From: Palleronia sp. THAF1
Lineage (GTDB): Bacteria > Pseudomonadota > Alphaproteobacteria > Rhodobacterales > Rhodobacteraceae
DNA: 64,000 nucleotides
Assembly: GCF_009363795.1 (NCBI RefSeq)
Contig: NZ_CP045420.1
Span: 2,709,001 to 2,773,000, forward strand
Reading direction: 5' to 3'
Program-made: the position numbers and the translations under genes
Notes under the pieces: model-generated
What the model saw: only the letters and a program-made list of their open reading frames with translations
Told to the model about the DNA's origin: nothing
Database searches by the model: none
Shown: piece after piece, positions 17,241-26,616 of the stretch
How positions within the stretch are numbered: the first letter of the stretch is position 1
Layout: every line of letters begins with the position of its first letter

Positions 17241-18301
17241 TCGGGCGTAACCTCGATCTGGGCGAGAAACGCGAACAGGTGCAGCGTTCCGGGGTAGTAG
17301 GTCTGTTCGGGATCGAAAGGCGGCATCGCCGATCCGGGCTGGTTCTGGACCATGCAGGCAGCCAGCGATGACACGGCGCGGTAGCCCGGCTCTGTCGAAG
17401 TCTCCAGCACGGCGCCGGTCTTGTAATCCACGACAGTCGCAGCCAGTTCACCGGACAGTTCGCGCGCGGTCTCAGGCCGGAACGCCGTGGTCAGGGCGGG
17501 GTGCTCGGGCTTGCGTGACCAGATCATCCACAGCGGCACGCGCAGCGCCTCGTATCCAGAGTTGGCCGAGAATTGCTCGGACCGGCTTAGCCCGCTTTCC
17601 GTCACCTCGACCCAGTCGGGCACCGGCCCCATTCGGGCCAGTTCGGCCAACAACACGTCACCGTTGGCAGCTGCGGTGACCAGACGCGGCGCGCCGTAAG
17701 CCTTGCCCAGATCCTCCATCGCGCGAAGCATGTAGTACGATGGATTGATCACGTATCCGGTTTCCAACTCGAACCCGAAGGCCCCCGGCAGGAACAGGAA
17801 CGCGCCCGTGTGGCCGGGGAAATCCACCACGCATTTCGCTTCCAGATCACGGGTGATCGCCTCTGCGCGGGAATGCCACTCCGGCCGATCGAAGCGGACC
17901 GCGGCGCGCATCAGCGCCCATGCGTAGAAAAGATCGCCGTCGCTGGCGTTGTTGGAATCAGCGACCGGGTTCGGTGCATCCGGTGCCCAGCGCCACGCCA
18001 GCAGTGCATCGGGGCGCACGGCCAGGTTCTCTTCGGTCCAGCGGAACATCGCCTCGAACGCGGGCTGATCGCCCATCCGTTCAGCCAGCGTCATGCCGTA
18101 GCCCTGCCCTTCGGAGTGGCTGACAAGTCCCTGAAGGCGGTCAATCACGCGGCCCGATTCGTCGAGATGCGCGTCTTTCCACGCCTCCCACGCGGCGGCG
18201 ACAGGGTGGGCCGCGCCCTCGTCTGCCCAGCCACGCGCGGCGGCGGTCTGCGCGGCGAGTGGAGTTGCGGCCAAGAGGGCCAAGACCGAGCGGCGGTTCA
18301 T
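17225..18301 (-). CDS. bcsZ: Cellulose-operon endo-1,4-beta-glucanase, GH8
   Basis: 358-residue periplasmic glycoside hydrolase family 8 enzyme. The N-terminus MNRRSVLALLAATPLAA is a twin-arginine-like signal peptide. The GH8 acid Glu64 is in SHSEGQGYGM and the conserved Asp121 in NNASDGDLFYAWALM. BcsZ trims cellulose during secretion in characterised systems. ATG overlaps the bcsB stop by one base (TGATG). An upstream extension of the frame to 18493 is bcsB read out of frame. Confidence 0.92.
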   Translation of the reverse strand: MNRRSVLALLAATPLAAQTAAARGWADEGAAHPVAAAWEAWKDAHLDESGRVIDRLQGLVSHSEGQGYGMTLAERMGDQPAFEAMFRWTEENLAVRPDALLAWRWAPDAPNPVADSNNASDGDLFYAWALMRAAVRFDRPEWHSRAEAITRDLEAKCVVDFPGHTGAFLFLPGAFGFELETGYVINPSYYMLRAMEDLGKAYGAPRLVTAAANGDVLLAELARMGPVPDWVEVTESGLSRSEQFSANSGYEALRVPLWMIWSRKPEHPALTTAFRPETARELSGELAATVVDYKTGAVLETSTEPGYRAVSSLAACMVQNQPGSAMPPFDPEQTYYPGTLHLFAFLAQIEVTPECFPL

Positions 18302-20634
18302 CACTTCTCTCCTCGGGTCATCACAACAAGGCGCAGCGCGACCATCGCGGCCAGAAGCGCCAGGAAAAACAGCAGTGCGGTAAACGCCACCGGCGACCAC
18401 GAGGCATAGTTGCCCATGACTTGCCGCGCGTTGCGTAACGTCAGCGGCTCGCGCAACACGGGCAGACGACGGCTGTCGGCCCACGACCGCCACAGCCCGT
18501 CGTCACCCAGAACGGAAAGCTGACCGTGCGGGCCACCAATCGTGCGGCGCGCTGCAGAGATAGAGGCCGCCACTTCGGTCAGGGGCACATCGCGCCCAAG
18601 GATCAGGTGGATCGAGCGGGGATCGCTGTCGTCCAGTTGCACCAGGACGGCGCGCCCGGATTGACGGTCCAGCCAGGCTTTCGCCTCGGCGTCGGCGTCG
18701 GGCAAAATCCGATCCCGAATGCTGCCAATGCGGTTGCGCAGCCCATCGGCGCGCGCGCCCCAGCCCGACACGATGCTGCCAAGGAACGGCTTTGGGTCCA
18801 GCGCGACACCCGGCGGCGCACCGAACAGGTCCTCGGGCAGTTCACCTATCTTGTCGACAGACGGCATGGCCAATGGAGCGATTTCGGGCGCACGAGAGAC
18901 GACCTGCGCAATGGCGTCGGGCGCAAGATCATAATCTCCCATCGGGAGCCCGGTGACCTGATCGGCGGTCACCGCGGTCAGGCGGCTGGCGTAGGTCGAC
19001 GGCTCGCCCAGCGTGGCCACGACCGTCATACGGTCGGCGGCGGGCAGGCTGTCCAGCGGTGCGCCATTCAGCGTGATATTGCCACCGCGCAGCGCGTAGA
19101 CCGGCAGACGCAGCCCGTTCAGCCGCAACTTGGGCGACGGGGGAACGGTCAGGGTCGAGGTTCCCCTGATTTCCAGCTTCGGGAACCGGGCCTCTGGACA
19201 GGCCATGTCTTCGGACGCGCCTGGGATCAACGCTTCGAACTGCAGCAGATTCGGGCCTTCCTTCAGAAGGTTGGCGTAAAACTTGATCGGGAACTGCTCG
19301 ATCAACTCGCCACCGTCTTCCACCAGCGGCAGAAGGCGCACCGTCTCGCCGTTGATGCGGATCAGCAGCATCGACTTTTCGGGCAGACCGCGTGCGTAGA
19401 TGTAATCCAGGTGCAGGATCGCCTTCTGCGCCGTCAAAACCAGCCAATCGCGCGGCAGGGTGAACACTTGGTCGCGACGGAAGTAGTGGCTGACCGTCCG
19501 GGTGGTGCCCATACCGATGCTGTCCAGCGTCACTGGCTCTCCGGCGGCCATGCGCGTGCGGGGGTCGATGCCCTTTTGCACGGCGTCGGCATCCCGCGCG
19601 AAGGCGGCGGTGGACACGTCGCTGAGCGCTCCATCCAGCAGAGCTTTCGCGGCGGCAGCGTCGATACCGTCAGGCGGCACGGCGATCACCAGCACAAGCG
19701 CGCCATCGCCGCCACGGCGATACTCTGCCCCAGCAGGCCCAAGCGTCGGGATCAGCGTGATCCGTGCCATACGCGGCGGCAGCTTCGAGCGGTCCAGCGT
19801 GGCGGCGGGCGCCATGCCCCACGGAGGGCTGTCCTCATACGTCAGAACCCGTCCGCGCAGAAGTTCGGTGAAGGCGCGCGCCAATCCGTCCAGCATCGGC
19901 TGCGCCTTGGGCGACAGTCCTTCTGGATCGCGCAGGGCGATGGACAGGCCCGAACCGGCATCATGCGCCATACCGGCCAGAAAATCGACGGCACCGGGAT
20001 CCAGCGGACGGGATTCCAGAACCGCGCCGGAACGTGTCAGATCAATGTCCGTCCACAGATCGAAGGCCGCTTCCGGTCCGCAGAACAGGCGGTGCGTCTG
20101 CTCCAGCCGGATCTTCACCTCGTTGGTGCCGGGCCGCCAGATGTCACCGGGGACGGGGAACAGTTCTTCGGCTTCGGGGTCGAAATTGCCCAGCGGCGCA
20201 GAGCCGATCACCCGGTCGTTGACCGTGATTTCCATGATCGAGCGTTCGGGCAACACGTCGACGCCCGACATATGCAGGATGCGCAGATTACCGGGCACCG
20301 CTTCGCGCGGCAGGAAAATAGAGAAGGTGGCGTAGGGGTTTTCGCCCTGAAGCCGCAGGGTCCGGCCCGGATTGGCGCCGGCACGATGCGACAGCAGCGG
20401 CGCGATGTCGGGGCCGCGCTCATCGACGGTTACATCCGCTGAACGCTGGCGAGACAGACGCGCCAGGCCCGATTGCATCGCAACTTCTGGGTCGGCTTCA
20501 GTCAGCGGATCGACGGTGTCGTCGGACGGCGCGGTGAAGGATGGGATCATGATGATCGCGTCCTCGCCCGACTGCGCGTGTGCCGTCGCGACGGCACACA
20601 GCCCCACGACCAGAGACATCAGGAACAGACGCAT
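18301..20634 (-). CDS. bcsB: Cellulose synthase periplasmic subunit BcsB
   Basis: 777-residue periplasmic partner of BcsA that guides the nascent glucan and completes the synthase. A signal peptide ends near AHAQ (residue 20), followed by two carbohydrate-binding/flavodoxin-like repeats. The C-terminal membrane helix (about residues 748-770, VAFTALLFFLALLAAMVALRL) packs against BcsA in the Rhodobacter structure. The start overlaps the bcsA stop (TGATG). Confidence 0.94.
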   Translation of the reverse strand: MRLFLMSLVVGLCAVATAHAQSGEDAIIMIPSFTAPSDDTVDPLTEADPEVAMQSGLARLSRQRSADVTVDERGPDIAPLLSHRAGANPGRTLRLQGENPYATFSIFLPREAVPGNLRILHMSGVDVLPERSIMEITVNDRVIGSAPLGNFDPEAEELFPVPGDIWRPGTNEVKIRLEQTHRLFCGPEAAFDLWTDIDLTRSGAVLESRPLDPGAVDFLAGMAHDAGSGLSIALRDPEGLSPKAQPMLDGLARAFTELLRGRVLTYEDSPPWGMAPAATLDRSKLPPRMARITLIPTLGPAGAEYRRGGDGALVLVIAVPPDGIDAAAAKALLDGALSDVSTAAFARDADAVQKGIDPRTRMAAGEPVTLDSIGMGTTRTVSHYFRRDQVFTLPRDWLVLTAQKAILHLDYIYARGLPEKSMLLIRINGETVRLLPLVEDGGELIEQFPIKFYANLLKEGPNLLQFEALIPGASEDMACPEARFPKLEIRGTSTLTVPPSPKLRLNGLRLPVYALRGGNITLNGAPLDSLPAADRMTVVATLGEPSTYASRLTAVTADQVTGLPMGDYDLAPDAIAQVVSRAPEIAPLAMPSVDKIGELPEDLFGAPPGVALDPKPFLGSIVSGWGARADGLRNRIGSIRDRILPDADAEAKAWLDRQSGRAVLVQLDDSDPRSIHLILGRDVPLTEVAASISAARRTIGGPHGQLSVLGDDGLWRSWADSRRLPVLREPLTLRNARQVMGNYASWSPVAFTALLFFLALLAAMVALRLVVMTRGEK

Positions 20635-23063
20635 CAGCGATCACCCCCTGCCCGCATGGGTTCTGGCGGCAGGACGAAGGTGTCATCATCGCCAGAGGGC
20701 TTGCGCGCGGCGGTCGGCAGCGACGTGACGGATGCGGGCGTGCCAGCCCCACCGCGTTGCACAGGATCGACGTAGCCATCGAAGGCGGATACATGCACCG
20801 GAGCATCGGCGGCGATACCCGGCTTCGCCTCGCCTTCTGCCACGCGACGCCGACGGGCGGGTTCGGCGGCCAGCGCCTTCGCGGTCAGAACCATGCCACG
20901 CGCGGACAGCTTGAGCATGTAGGCCATGCCGCTGATCAAACCCATTTCCTTGAAGTAGCCTTGCCGGATGGCGTCCCAGCGCGCGGATTTGCCGTAGATC
21001 ATGTGGCCCACCGTTTCGGCGACGATCCAGGGTTGATCTTCCGACATCTCGACACCGATCTCGATGGCATTGCCGTTGCGGCGGCTCCAACAAACGGTGC
21101 CCTTGATCGGGTGCGACAGCGACGGCGCGTCTTCCAGCAATGGACGAAAGGCGATCGGTGCGCCCTCGACGACCTGACCGGGCAGAATCTCGTTCGACAC
21201 AGGGACGATAAGGCGAACGCCAGAGATTGAGGCGTCAGAGACCTGCGCACGGAGCAACCGTTCGGGATGGCCTGCAAGAGCGACATCGGCAGGCTCGTCC
21301 ACCGTCACACGCGGCGCACCGCGGCGCTGCTGTTTTTCGTGGATAACCTGAAGCGCGGCACCGACCAGAACGAAGTTGAACACCGCCCAACCGCCGACAA
21401 GTTGCAGAACCTCACGGTCGCCGGGGAACATGACATAGCGGATACCGGCCATAAGCACGCCGGCACCCAGAAGCGCGAACAGCCACAGAAGCGGCCCGGC
21501 GATGGGCGACACGAACTCCTGGTCCAGCGTCTCGTCCTTTGCCGTGACGTTGAACTTCGCGCCACGCGGCTTGAGGAACGTCTTACCGATGGCGCGTACC
21601 AAATAGGGCGATTGCGCGGTCTCATAGAGCTCTGACATCAGGGGCCAGCGCGTCTTGTTGAATAGTGCGTTCTGCACGACGAAAGCGGTCACGACGTAGG
21701 TGACCATGTAGGCGATCACTTCCGTGTAGGTCGCAACGAAGATTTCCAGGCCGAAGAACAGGTACAGCAGCGGGGCCAGCATGAAGATCATGCGGATCAC
21801 CGGGAAGAACCAGAAACTCATCGAGTTGATATAGCAAAGCCTCTGCGTGACCCCGAGGCCCTTGCGCATCAGGGGGTTCTTCAGCAGCAGCATCTGCATC
21901 ATGCCTGCTGCCCAACGCCCGCGCTGTTCAATGAAGGACACGAAGGATTCAGGCTGCAGACCCGCGATCATGGCGCGGTTGACGTAGAGCGACTTCCAAC
22001 CAGTCGCGTGAATATCCAGCGCGGTTTCCGCATCCTCGGTGATCGTCTCGCCCGAAAAGCCGCCGACCGAATCCAGCGCCTCGCGACGTATCAACGCAGC
22101 AGACCCGCAGAAGAACGTGCCGTCCCAACGGTCAAGGCCACGGTGAACGTGGCCATAGAACATCTCATTCTCGGGTGGGCAGTGATCGACAAGGCCGATG
22201 TTGCGATTGATCGGGTCGGGATTCAGGAAGAAGTGCGGGGTCTGGACAAGGAACAGGTCGTCGCGCTCGACGAAGTACCCTGCGGTGCGCGCCAGGAAGT
22301 CGCGCGTCGGCACGTGGTCTGCGTCGAACACCGCGACCAGATCACCGTCCAGACGATCCAAAGCGGCCGTCATGTTGCCGGCCTTGGCGTGCTCGTTGCG
22401 GGCACGGGTGGAGTAGATGCAGCCCAGATCGGCGCAAAGTTTTTTCAGCTCGACACGCCGCGCGGCGGATTGTTCTGCCTTCACGGGATCGTCGGAATTG
22501 ATGCGCTCGTCGGTGCCGCCATCGTCGCACAGAACGACCCGAAGCTTGTCCTTGGGGTAGTGCATGTTCTTTGCGGCAGCCAGCGTGACGGCCAGCATCG
22601 ACGCAGGTTCGTTATACGACGGCACCAGAACATCGACCGTCGGCAGATCGCGGGTGGCCACCGTTGGTGGCGCGGGGCGCGTGACCGGATCGGCGGTCAT
22701 GAAACAGGTCAGGAAGAAGATGAAGATCGTGTAGGTCTCTGTCGCCAGCAACAGGATCGCAGCGGTCATCGACACCGGCGAGTCCCAACCCGGCAGCGTT
22801 TCCGTCACGCGCCAGATCCAGTAGCGCAGCACCATGGTGATCGCCGTCGCCAGCATGATGAAGCGCAGTGGGGCGACTTCGGAAAACGGCCGCAGCGATA
22901 CAACCAGCATCACGCCTGTCACACCCAGAAGCGCCTGCGCCCAGACCGAGATCGGCACAGCGGCAAGGATCACGATGACCATGAACAAGACCAGCCACAT
23001 GGCCAGCCACATCCCCTGAAACAGCGGGATCTGGCGACTGCGGTTGATCGCGATCAAGCTCAT
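20634..23063 (-). CDS. bcsA: Cellulose synthase catalytic subunit (UDP-forming), c-di-GMP-activated
   Basis: 809-residue inner-membrane GT2 enzyme that polymerises UDP-glucose and extrudes cellulose. Membrane helices surround the GT domain with D180-D181 (CDDGGT), D247-x-D249 (FDADH), FFCGSAA, TED at 342-344 and Q380xxRW (QRGRW). The C-terminal PilZ domain keeps both c-di-GMP signatures: RxxxR (R581-R585) and DxSxxG (610-615). Every catalytic and regulatory residue expected from the R. sphaeroides enzyme is present. ATG overlaps the stop of the BcsN-like gene (ATGA). Confidence 0.97.
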   Translation of the reverse strand: MSLIAINRSRQIPLFQGMWLAMWLVLFMVIVILAAVPISVWAQALLGVTGVMLVVSLRPFSEVAPLRFIMLATAITMVLRYWIWRVTETLPGWDSPVSMTAAILLLATETYTIFIFFLTCFMTADPVTRPAPPTVATRDLPTVDVLVPSYNEPASMLAVTLAAAKNMHYPKDKLRVVLCDDGGTDERINSDDPVKAEQSAARRVELKKLCADLGCIYSTRARNEHAKAGNMTAALDRLDGDLVAVFDADHVPTRDFLARTAGYFVERDDLFLVQTPHFFLNPDPINRNIGLVDHCPPENEMFYGHVHRGLDRWDGTFFCGSAALIRREALDSVGGFSGETITEDAETALDIHATGWKSLYVNRAMIAGLQPESFVSFIEQRGRWAAGMMQMLLLKNPLMRKGLGVTQRLCYINSMSFWFFPVIRMIFMLAPLLYLFFGLEIFVATYTEVIAYMVTYVVTAFVVQNALFNKTRWPLMSELYETAQSPYLVRAIGKTFLKPRGAKFNVTAKDETLDQEFVSPIAGPLLWLFALLGAGVLMAGIRYVMFPGDREVLQLVGGWAVFNFVLVGAALQVIHEKQQRRGAPRVTVDEPADVALAGHPERLLRAQVSDASISGVRLIVPVSNEILPGQVVEGAPIAFRPLLEDAPSLSHPIKGTVCWSRRNGNAIEIGVEMSEDQPWIVAETVGHMIYGKSARWDAIRQGYFKEMGLISGMAYMLKLSARGMVLTAKALAAEPARRRRVAEGEAKPGIAADAPVHVSAFDGYVDPVQRGGAGTPASVTSLPTAARKPSGDDDTFVLPPEPMRAGGDR

Positions 23064-23743
23064 CGTACGGCCGCTCCCGGTGCTGCAAAGGGCGACTGCG
23101 TATGCAGCGGGGCCTGCCCGCCGTCCGCCGTGACACCGACCGCGCGACCCAGTGCGGCGGCTTTGATCGGTTCCAGCGCCTGCATCTGATCGCCGGGAAC
23201 GCAATTGCGCAGCATGACGTCCACCGCGTCCGCGCCGTTGGGCAACATCCGCGACGAGCCCGCAATCGGCCGAATCGCCAGCACACAGGTCACACCCGGC
23301 CCCATCGCCTTCGACAGGAAGAAATATGGACCAAGCGCGTCTTCGGCGATCTGCATCTGGCCGTGCTTGGCGGTTTCGAACGGGGCCGGCAGGCCGCCGG
23401 ATTCAGACAAGAAGGTTTCCAGCTTCAATCGTCCACGCGACCGGCCTTGCGCCTTGCGGGTGCGCAGAAGCATCAGGTTGTCGCCATCCATTGTGGTCTG
23501 GTTTGGCAGCGCGATCCTCTGCTCCTGCACGTGACCCAGATCACGCTCCAGCGTCAGAAGCCCCCCCGGCACATAAAGCCAGGCGCGGCCCGCAGGCATC
23601 ATGCGATACTGCGTTGTCTCGATACGCTCAGAGCGGGTGGAGGTTGAGGACAGTTCCAACTGTCCGCAGGCCACAAGCACCACGCACAGCGTCAGTCCAA
23701 GCACACCCCTCGCGTGACGGCGCAATTCGGCTAAAGCCTGCAT
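23060..23743 (-). CDS. bcsN: BcsN-like cellulose-operon lipoprotein
   Basis: 227 residues with a lipoprotein signal: LVACGQ near residue 26 provides the lipidated cysteine. The mature part resembles the alphaproteobacterial BcsN family placed before bcsA (tail RNCVPGDQMQALEPIKAAALG), whose function is not established. It opens the bcs operon, so the operon promoter should lie just upstream of 23743. The BcsN assignment rests on position and general resemblance; it could be another lipoprotein. Confidence 0.65.
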   Translation of the reverse strand: MQALAELRRHARGVLGLTLCVVLVACGQLELSSTSTRSERIETTQYRMMPAGRAWLYVPGGLLTLERDLGHVQEQRIALPNQTTMDGDNLMLLRTRKAQGRSRGRLKLETFLSESGGLPAPFETAKHGQMQIAEDALGPYFFLSKAMGPGVTCVLAIRPIAGSSRMLPNGADAVDVMLRNCVPGDQMQALEPIKAAALGRAVGVTADGGQAPLHTQSPFAAPGAAVR

Positions 23744-24020
23744 ACCTGCTCGGTCCCCAATACCATGCCCTGGCAGTTCCGACAGGGAACCGCGCTTCAG
23801 TCTGGAGGGACGACACCGCTTGCCCGTTCTGTGACGGATCAGGCGACGACTGCTCGTTCCTCTTCGTTGTGTCCGAGTGCCCTTCAGAAAGGCCCCGACG
23901 TCGGATCTTCGCCCGACATTGGCCTTAACCTAGCCGCACTTGCAGCAACCTGGCGAGAGATTTGTGCGCTTACATCATGCCGCGTGTCTTTCGAACCACG
24001 CCGCGCAAGGCGCACACAAG
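23744..24020. other. Intergenic region upstream of the bcs operon
   Basis: The 327 bp between the BcsN-like gene and trcR is the longest gene-free stretch in the window. It should hold the minus-strand bcs promoter and, at its right end, the trcR terminator. I see no convincing ORF, no TTAA-N7-TTAA CtrA site, no strong promoter hexamers and no inverted repeats other than that terminator. Confidence 0.5.
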
Positions 24021-24047
24021 ATAAGGGGCGCCGAAGGGCGCCCCGAT
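24021..24047 (-). terminator. Intrinsic terminator of trcR
   Basis: Perfect 8 bp stem GGGGCGCC/GGCGCCCC with a CTTC tetraloop on the minus strand, followed by TTAT, located 26 bp after the trcR stop. The T tract is short. Confidence 0.7.
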
Positions 24048-24070
24048 CAAGCTATAGAAATGACGTTTCG

Positions 24071-24832
24071 TTAGCGATCGTCTTCGTCCTTGTCGGCATC
24101 GTCTTCCGGCAGGTTGAAGAAGCTGTCCGCGTCGCTGACGTCGCGGTCATCTTTCTCTTCCAACTCCTCGCCGGTGTCAGACAGGGTGAAGCTTTCCAGC
24201 CCAGAGATCGCGGACGGCATCTTGGGATCGGTCTCACCGGCAAGGCTTTGCTCGGTCGACACCAGCTTGCGCCGCTCGTCATCGGTCATCACGCCACCTT
24301 CGCGCGCCTTCTTGGCGGCGGCTTTCTGAACCGCAAGGTCAAGCTCGGACTGCTTGCACAGGCCCAGCGCGACCGGGTCCACCGGCTCCAGGTTGTTGAT
24401 GTTCCAATGCGTGCGCTCGCGGATCGCCTGGATCGTCGGCTTGGTGGTGCCGACAAGCTTGCTGATCTGAGAGTCTGCCAATTCGGGGTGGAACTTCACC
24501 AGCCACAGGATCGATGCCGGCCGGTCCTGACGCTTGGACAGCGGCGTATAACGCGGACCGCGGCGCTTTTCCTCGCCCACGGCGGCCTTGTTGAACTTCA
24601 GCTTCAACTTGTGCGTCGGGCTTTTCTCGGCGGCGTCGATCTCGTCCTGCGTCAGCTGGTTGTTGGCGATGGGGTCAAACCCCTTCACACCGGCAGCCAC
24701 GTCGCCGTCAGCGATGCCCTGCACTTCAAGCTCGTGCAGACCGCAGAAATCGGCGACCTGTTTGAAGGTCAGTGTCGTGTTATCCACCAGCCAGACGGCC
24801 GTGGCCTTCGCCATGATCGGTTTATCGCTCAT
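24071..24832 (-). CDS. trcR: DUF1013 / cell-cycle transcriptional regulator TrcR
   Basis: 253-residue alphaproteobacterial protein. The N-terminal part reads VWLVDNTTLTFKQVADFCGLHELEVQGIADG, an HTH-like region. A second conserved block is PASILWLVKFHPELADSQISKLVGTTKPTIQAIRERTHWN (residues about 107-146). The tail is highly acidic (DDADKDEDDR). DUF1013 proteins have been renamed TrcR, a cell-cycle transcription regulator in this class. The ATG at 24832 follows AAGGAG by nine bases. Monocistronic with its own terminator. Confidence 0.9.
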   Translation of the reverse strand: MSDKPIMAKATAVWLVDNTTLTFKQVADFCGLHELEVQGIADGDVAAGVKGFDPIANNQLTQDEIDAAEKSPTHKLKLKFNKAAVGEEKRRGPRYTPLSKRQDRPASILWLVKFHPELADSQISKLVGTTKPTIQAIRERTHWNINNLEPVDPVALGLCKQSELDLAVQKAAAKKAREGGVMTDDERRKLVSTEQSLAGETDPKMPSAISGLESFTLSDTGEELEEKDDRDVSDADSFFNLPEDDADKDEDDR

Positions 24833-24969
24833 CCGTCCATACTCCTTAGCGTCAAGCAAACCTGTCCCGTGGCCCGGCTTCGGGCCGACCCGGAGGGTCC
24901 GGGCCAAGTTCGCATTGTGGGGGAACTCGATGCAGATATAGTCGCGACGGTCCCGTGATGGAAGTCGAA

Positions 24970-25599
24970 ATGCTCAAACGCCTTGCCCTGCTGCTATCCC
25001 TTACCTTGCCCGGCACGGCCCCTGCCGATACCGCCGGAGAGTTCGATTACTACGTTCTGGCCCTGTCATGGTCGCCGACGTGGTGCGCTTTGGAAGGCGA
25101 CGCGCGGGACGCACCGCAGTGCGACCGTGCCCTGGGATGGGTGATGCACGGCCTTTGGCCGCAGTATGATCGCGGCTATCCAGAGTATTGCACCCTGCCC
25201 GTACGCGATCCGTCCCGCCGCGAAACGGCGGCAATGTCCGACATCATGGGCGATGGCGGATCGGCGTGGTACCAGTGGAAGAAGCACGGTCGCTGTGCCG
25301 GACTAGAGGCGCAGGATTACTTTGCGCTGGCCCGTGAAGCGTTCGAGTCCGTCACCCGACCAGAGGTACTGCGAAAGCTGGACGCGCCCGTGAAAGTGCC
25401 CGCGAAAGTCATCGAAGAGGCGTTCCTGGCCGAAAACCCATACCTATTCCCCGACGCGATCACGATCACCTGCAAGAACCGCCGCATCCAAGAGGCTCGC
25501 ATCTGCCTGTCGCGCGATGACCTGGGCCCCGTGCGCTGCGGCGCGGACGTGATCCACGATTGCACGCAACAGGACGCGTTGTTGGACCCGGTAGACTAG
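24970..25599 (+). CDS. Secreted ribonuclease T2 family protein
   Basis: 209-residue periplasmic endoribonuclease. A signal peptide (residues 1-20) precedes the RNase T2 fold. The first catalytic block HGLWPQY carries the expected His. The second reads WYQWKKHGRC, where the classical consensus is HEWxKHGTC: the His after KH is kept but Glu is Gln. Six or more cysteines suit disulfides. The ATG at 24970 with GGAAG upstream is preferred over GTG 24955 and ATG 24958. It converges on the serine hydrolase gene with a four-base overlap. Confidence 0.88.
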   Translation: MLKRLALLLSLTLPGTAPADTAGEFDYYVLALSWSPTWCALEGDARDAPQCDRALGWVMHGLWPQYDRGYPEYCTLPVRDPSRRETAAMSDIMGDGGSAWYQWKKHGRCAGLEAQDYFALAREAFESVTRPEVLRKLDAPVKVPAKVIEEAFLAENPYLFPDAITITCKNRRIQEARICLSRDDLGPVRCGADVIHDCTQQDALLDPVD

Positions 25600-26585
25600 G
25601 CCGCCAGTCGGATCCCGCCCCGCACCAGCCCCATCAGTTCGCCGAAGTAGCCTTGGCTGCGGGCGGGCTGATTGGGGTCTGACGTGATCGCCATGACCAT
25701 GCGCGGCCCGACCGCGATGACCTGCCCACCGTAGCCGCGCGCAACGGCGAAATCCGCGCCGCGTTCTTCGCCCAAAAACCAGCCATAGCCGTAGCCAAGG
25801 CCCGACCAAGGGGATCGGGTGCGCGGCTGGGTGGCTTCTGCGATCCAATCGCCCGACAGTACCCGCGTGCCATCCCACGTGCCGCCCGTCCGATGCATCT
25901 CTCCAAAGCGCAGCATGGCGTCGATCGTCATGCCCATCTGGTTGCCGCCAAGGTAGCGGCCCTGCGGATCGGTGACCCACGACGGGATCTCTATCCCCAG
26001 CGGCGCACCCAGCCGGTCGCGCATCTGCGACAGCAGCGACTGGCCCGTCACCTCTGCCAGCACAGCGCCAAGAACGTGCGTCGAGCCCGTGGAATACAAC
26101 ATCCGACCGCCCGGCTGATCCACCATCTCGCGCCCCAGTGCGTTCGCAACCCAGTTGCCGCTGGCGATCCAGCGGCCGTAGTTGCCGCCGCTCGTCCGGT
26201 CGAGGCCCGCCCGCATGGAGGCAAGGTGGCCTACCGTGATGTCAGCCACCACTGGGTCGGCATCGTTCGGGATCAGGCCGGGCGTGAGATCGCCCAGCGT
26301 CGCATCGAGCGACGGCACCTCTCCCCGGTCCAGCGCCGCGCCAAGGCAGGCGGCAACCCAGGTCTTCGACACGGATTTGACGTTGACGATTTCTCCCAGA
26401 CCCGGTCCGCGCACGCGGCGGCGCAACACCTCTTCACCGTCGCGCCAGACGGCGATGGCATGCAGTTGATCGAAGCCCGCCGCGCGATCGGCAAGTGCTG
26501 TCCATCTATCGGTTTGCGCGAACACCGGCGCAGCGCAGGCTGCGGCACCGGATGCGACAACGAATCGACGGGTCAGAATCGGCAT
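25596..26585 (-). CDS. Beta-lactamase-fold serine hydrolase
   Basis: 329-residue exported hydrolase of the class C beta-lactamase/EstB group. The N-terminus TRRFVVASGAAACAAPVFA looks like a twin-arginine signal. The SxxK nucleophile is S71-V-S-K74. The second motif is a degenerate Y-S-T (LYSTGS), and the third H/KxG element is replaced by GYGGQ. It may be a peptidase or esterase rather than a beta-lactamase; nothing supports an antibiotic-resistance role. The start MPILTRRF at 26585 excludes a 52-residue extension without signal. Confidence 0.85.
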   Translation of the reverse strand: MPILTRRFVVASGAAACAAPVFAQTDRWTALADRAAGFDQLHAIAVWRDGEEVLRRRVRGPGLGEIVNVKSVSKTWVAACLGAALDRGEVPSLDATLGDLTPGLIPNDADPVVADITVGHLASMRAGLDRTSGGNYGRWIASGNWVANALGREMVDQPGGRMLYSTGSTHVLGAVLAEVTGQSLLSQMRDRLGAPLGIEIPSWVTDPQGRYLGGNQMGMTIDAMLRFGEMHRTGGTWDGTRVLSGDWIAEATQPRTRSPWSGLGYGYGWFLGEERGADFAVARGYGGQVIAVGPRMVMAITSDPNQPARSQGYFGELMGLVRGGIRLAA

Positions 26586-26616
26586 GAGCAAGCTCCGGGT
26601 TCGGGCAAAGGCCCGG

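Noticed and set aside
15573-17297. 574-codon plus-strand ORF opposite the TPR protein
   Set aside because: Spans parts of three real minus-strand genes and has Gly/Arg repeats typical of shadow frames.
18526-20442. 638-codon plus-strand ORF opposite bcsB
   Set aside because: High-GC antisense shadow; Arg/Gln/His-rich, no motifs, and the opposite frame is clearly BcsB.
25596-26585. Antibiotic-resistance beta-lactamase
   Set aside because: Only the SxxK motif is clear; the YxN and KTG elements are degenerate, so a general serine hydrolase is the safer call.
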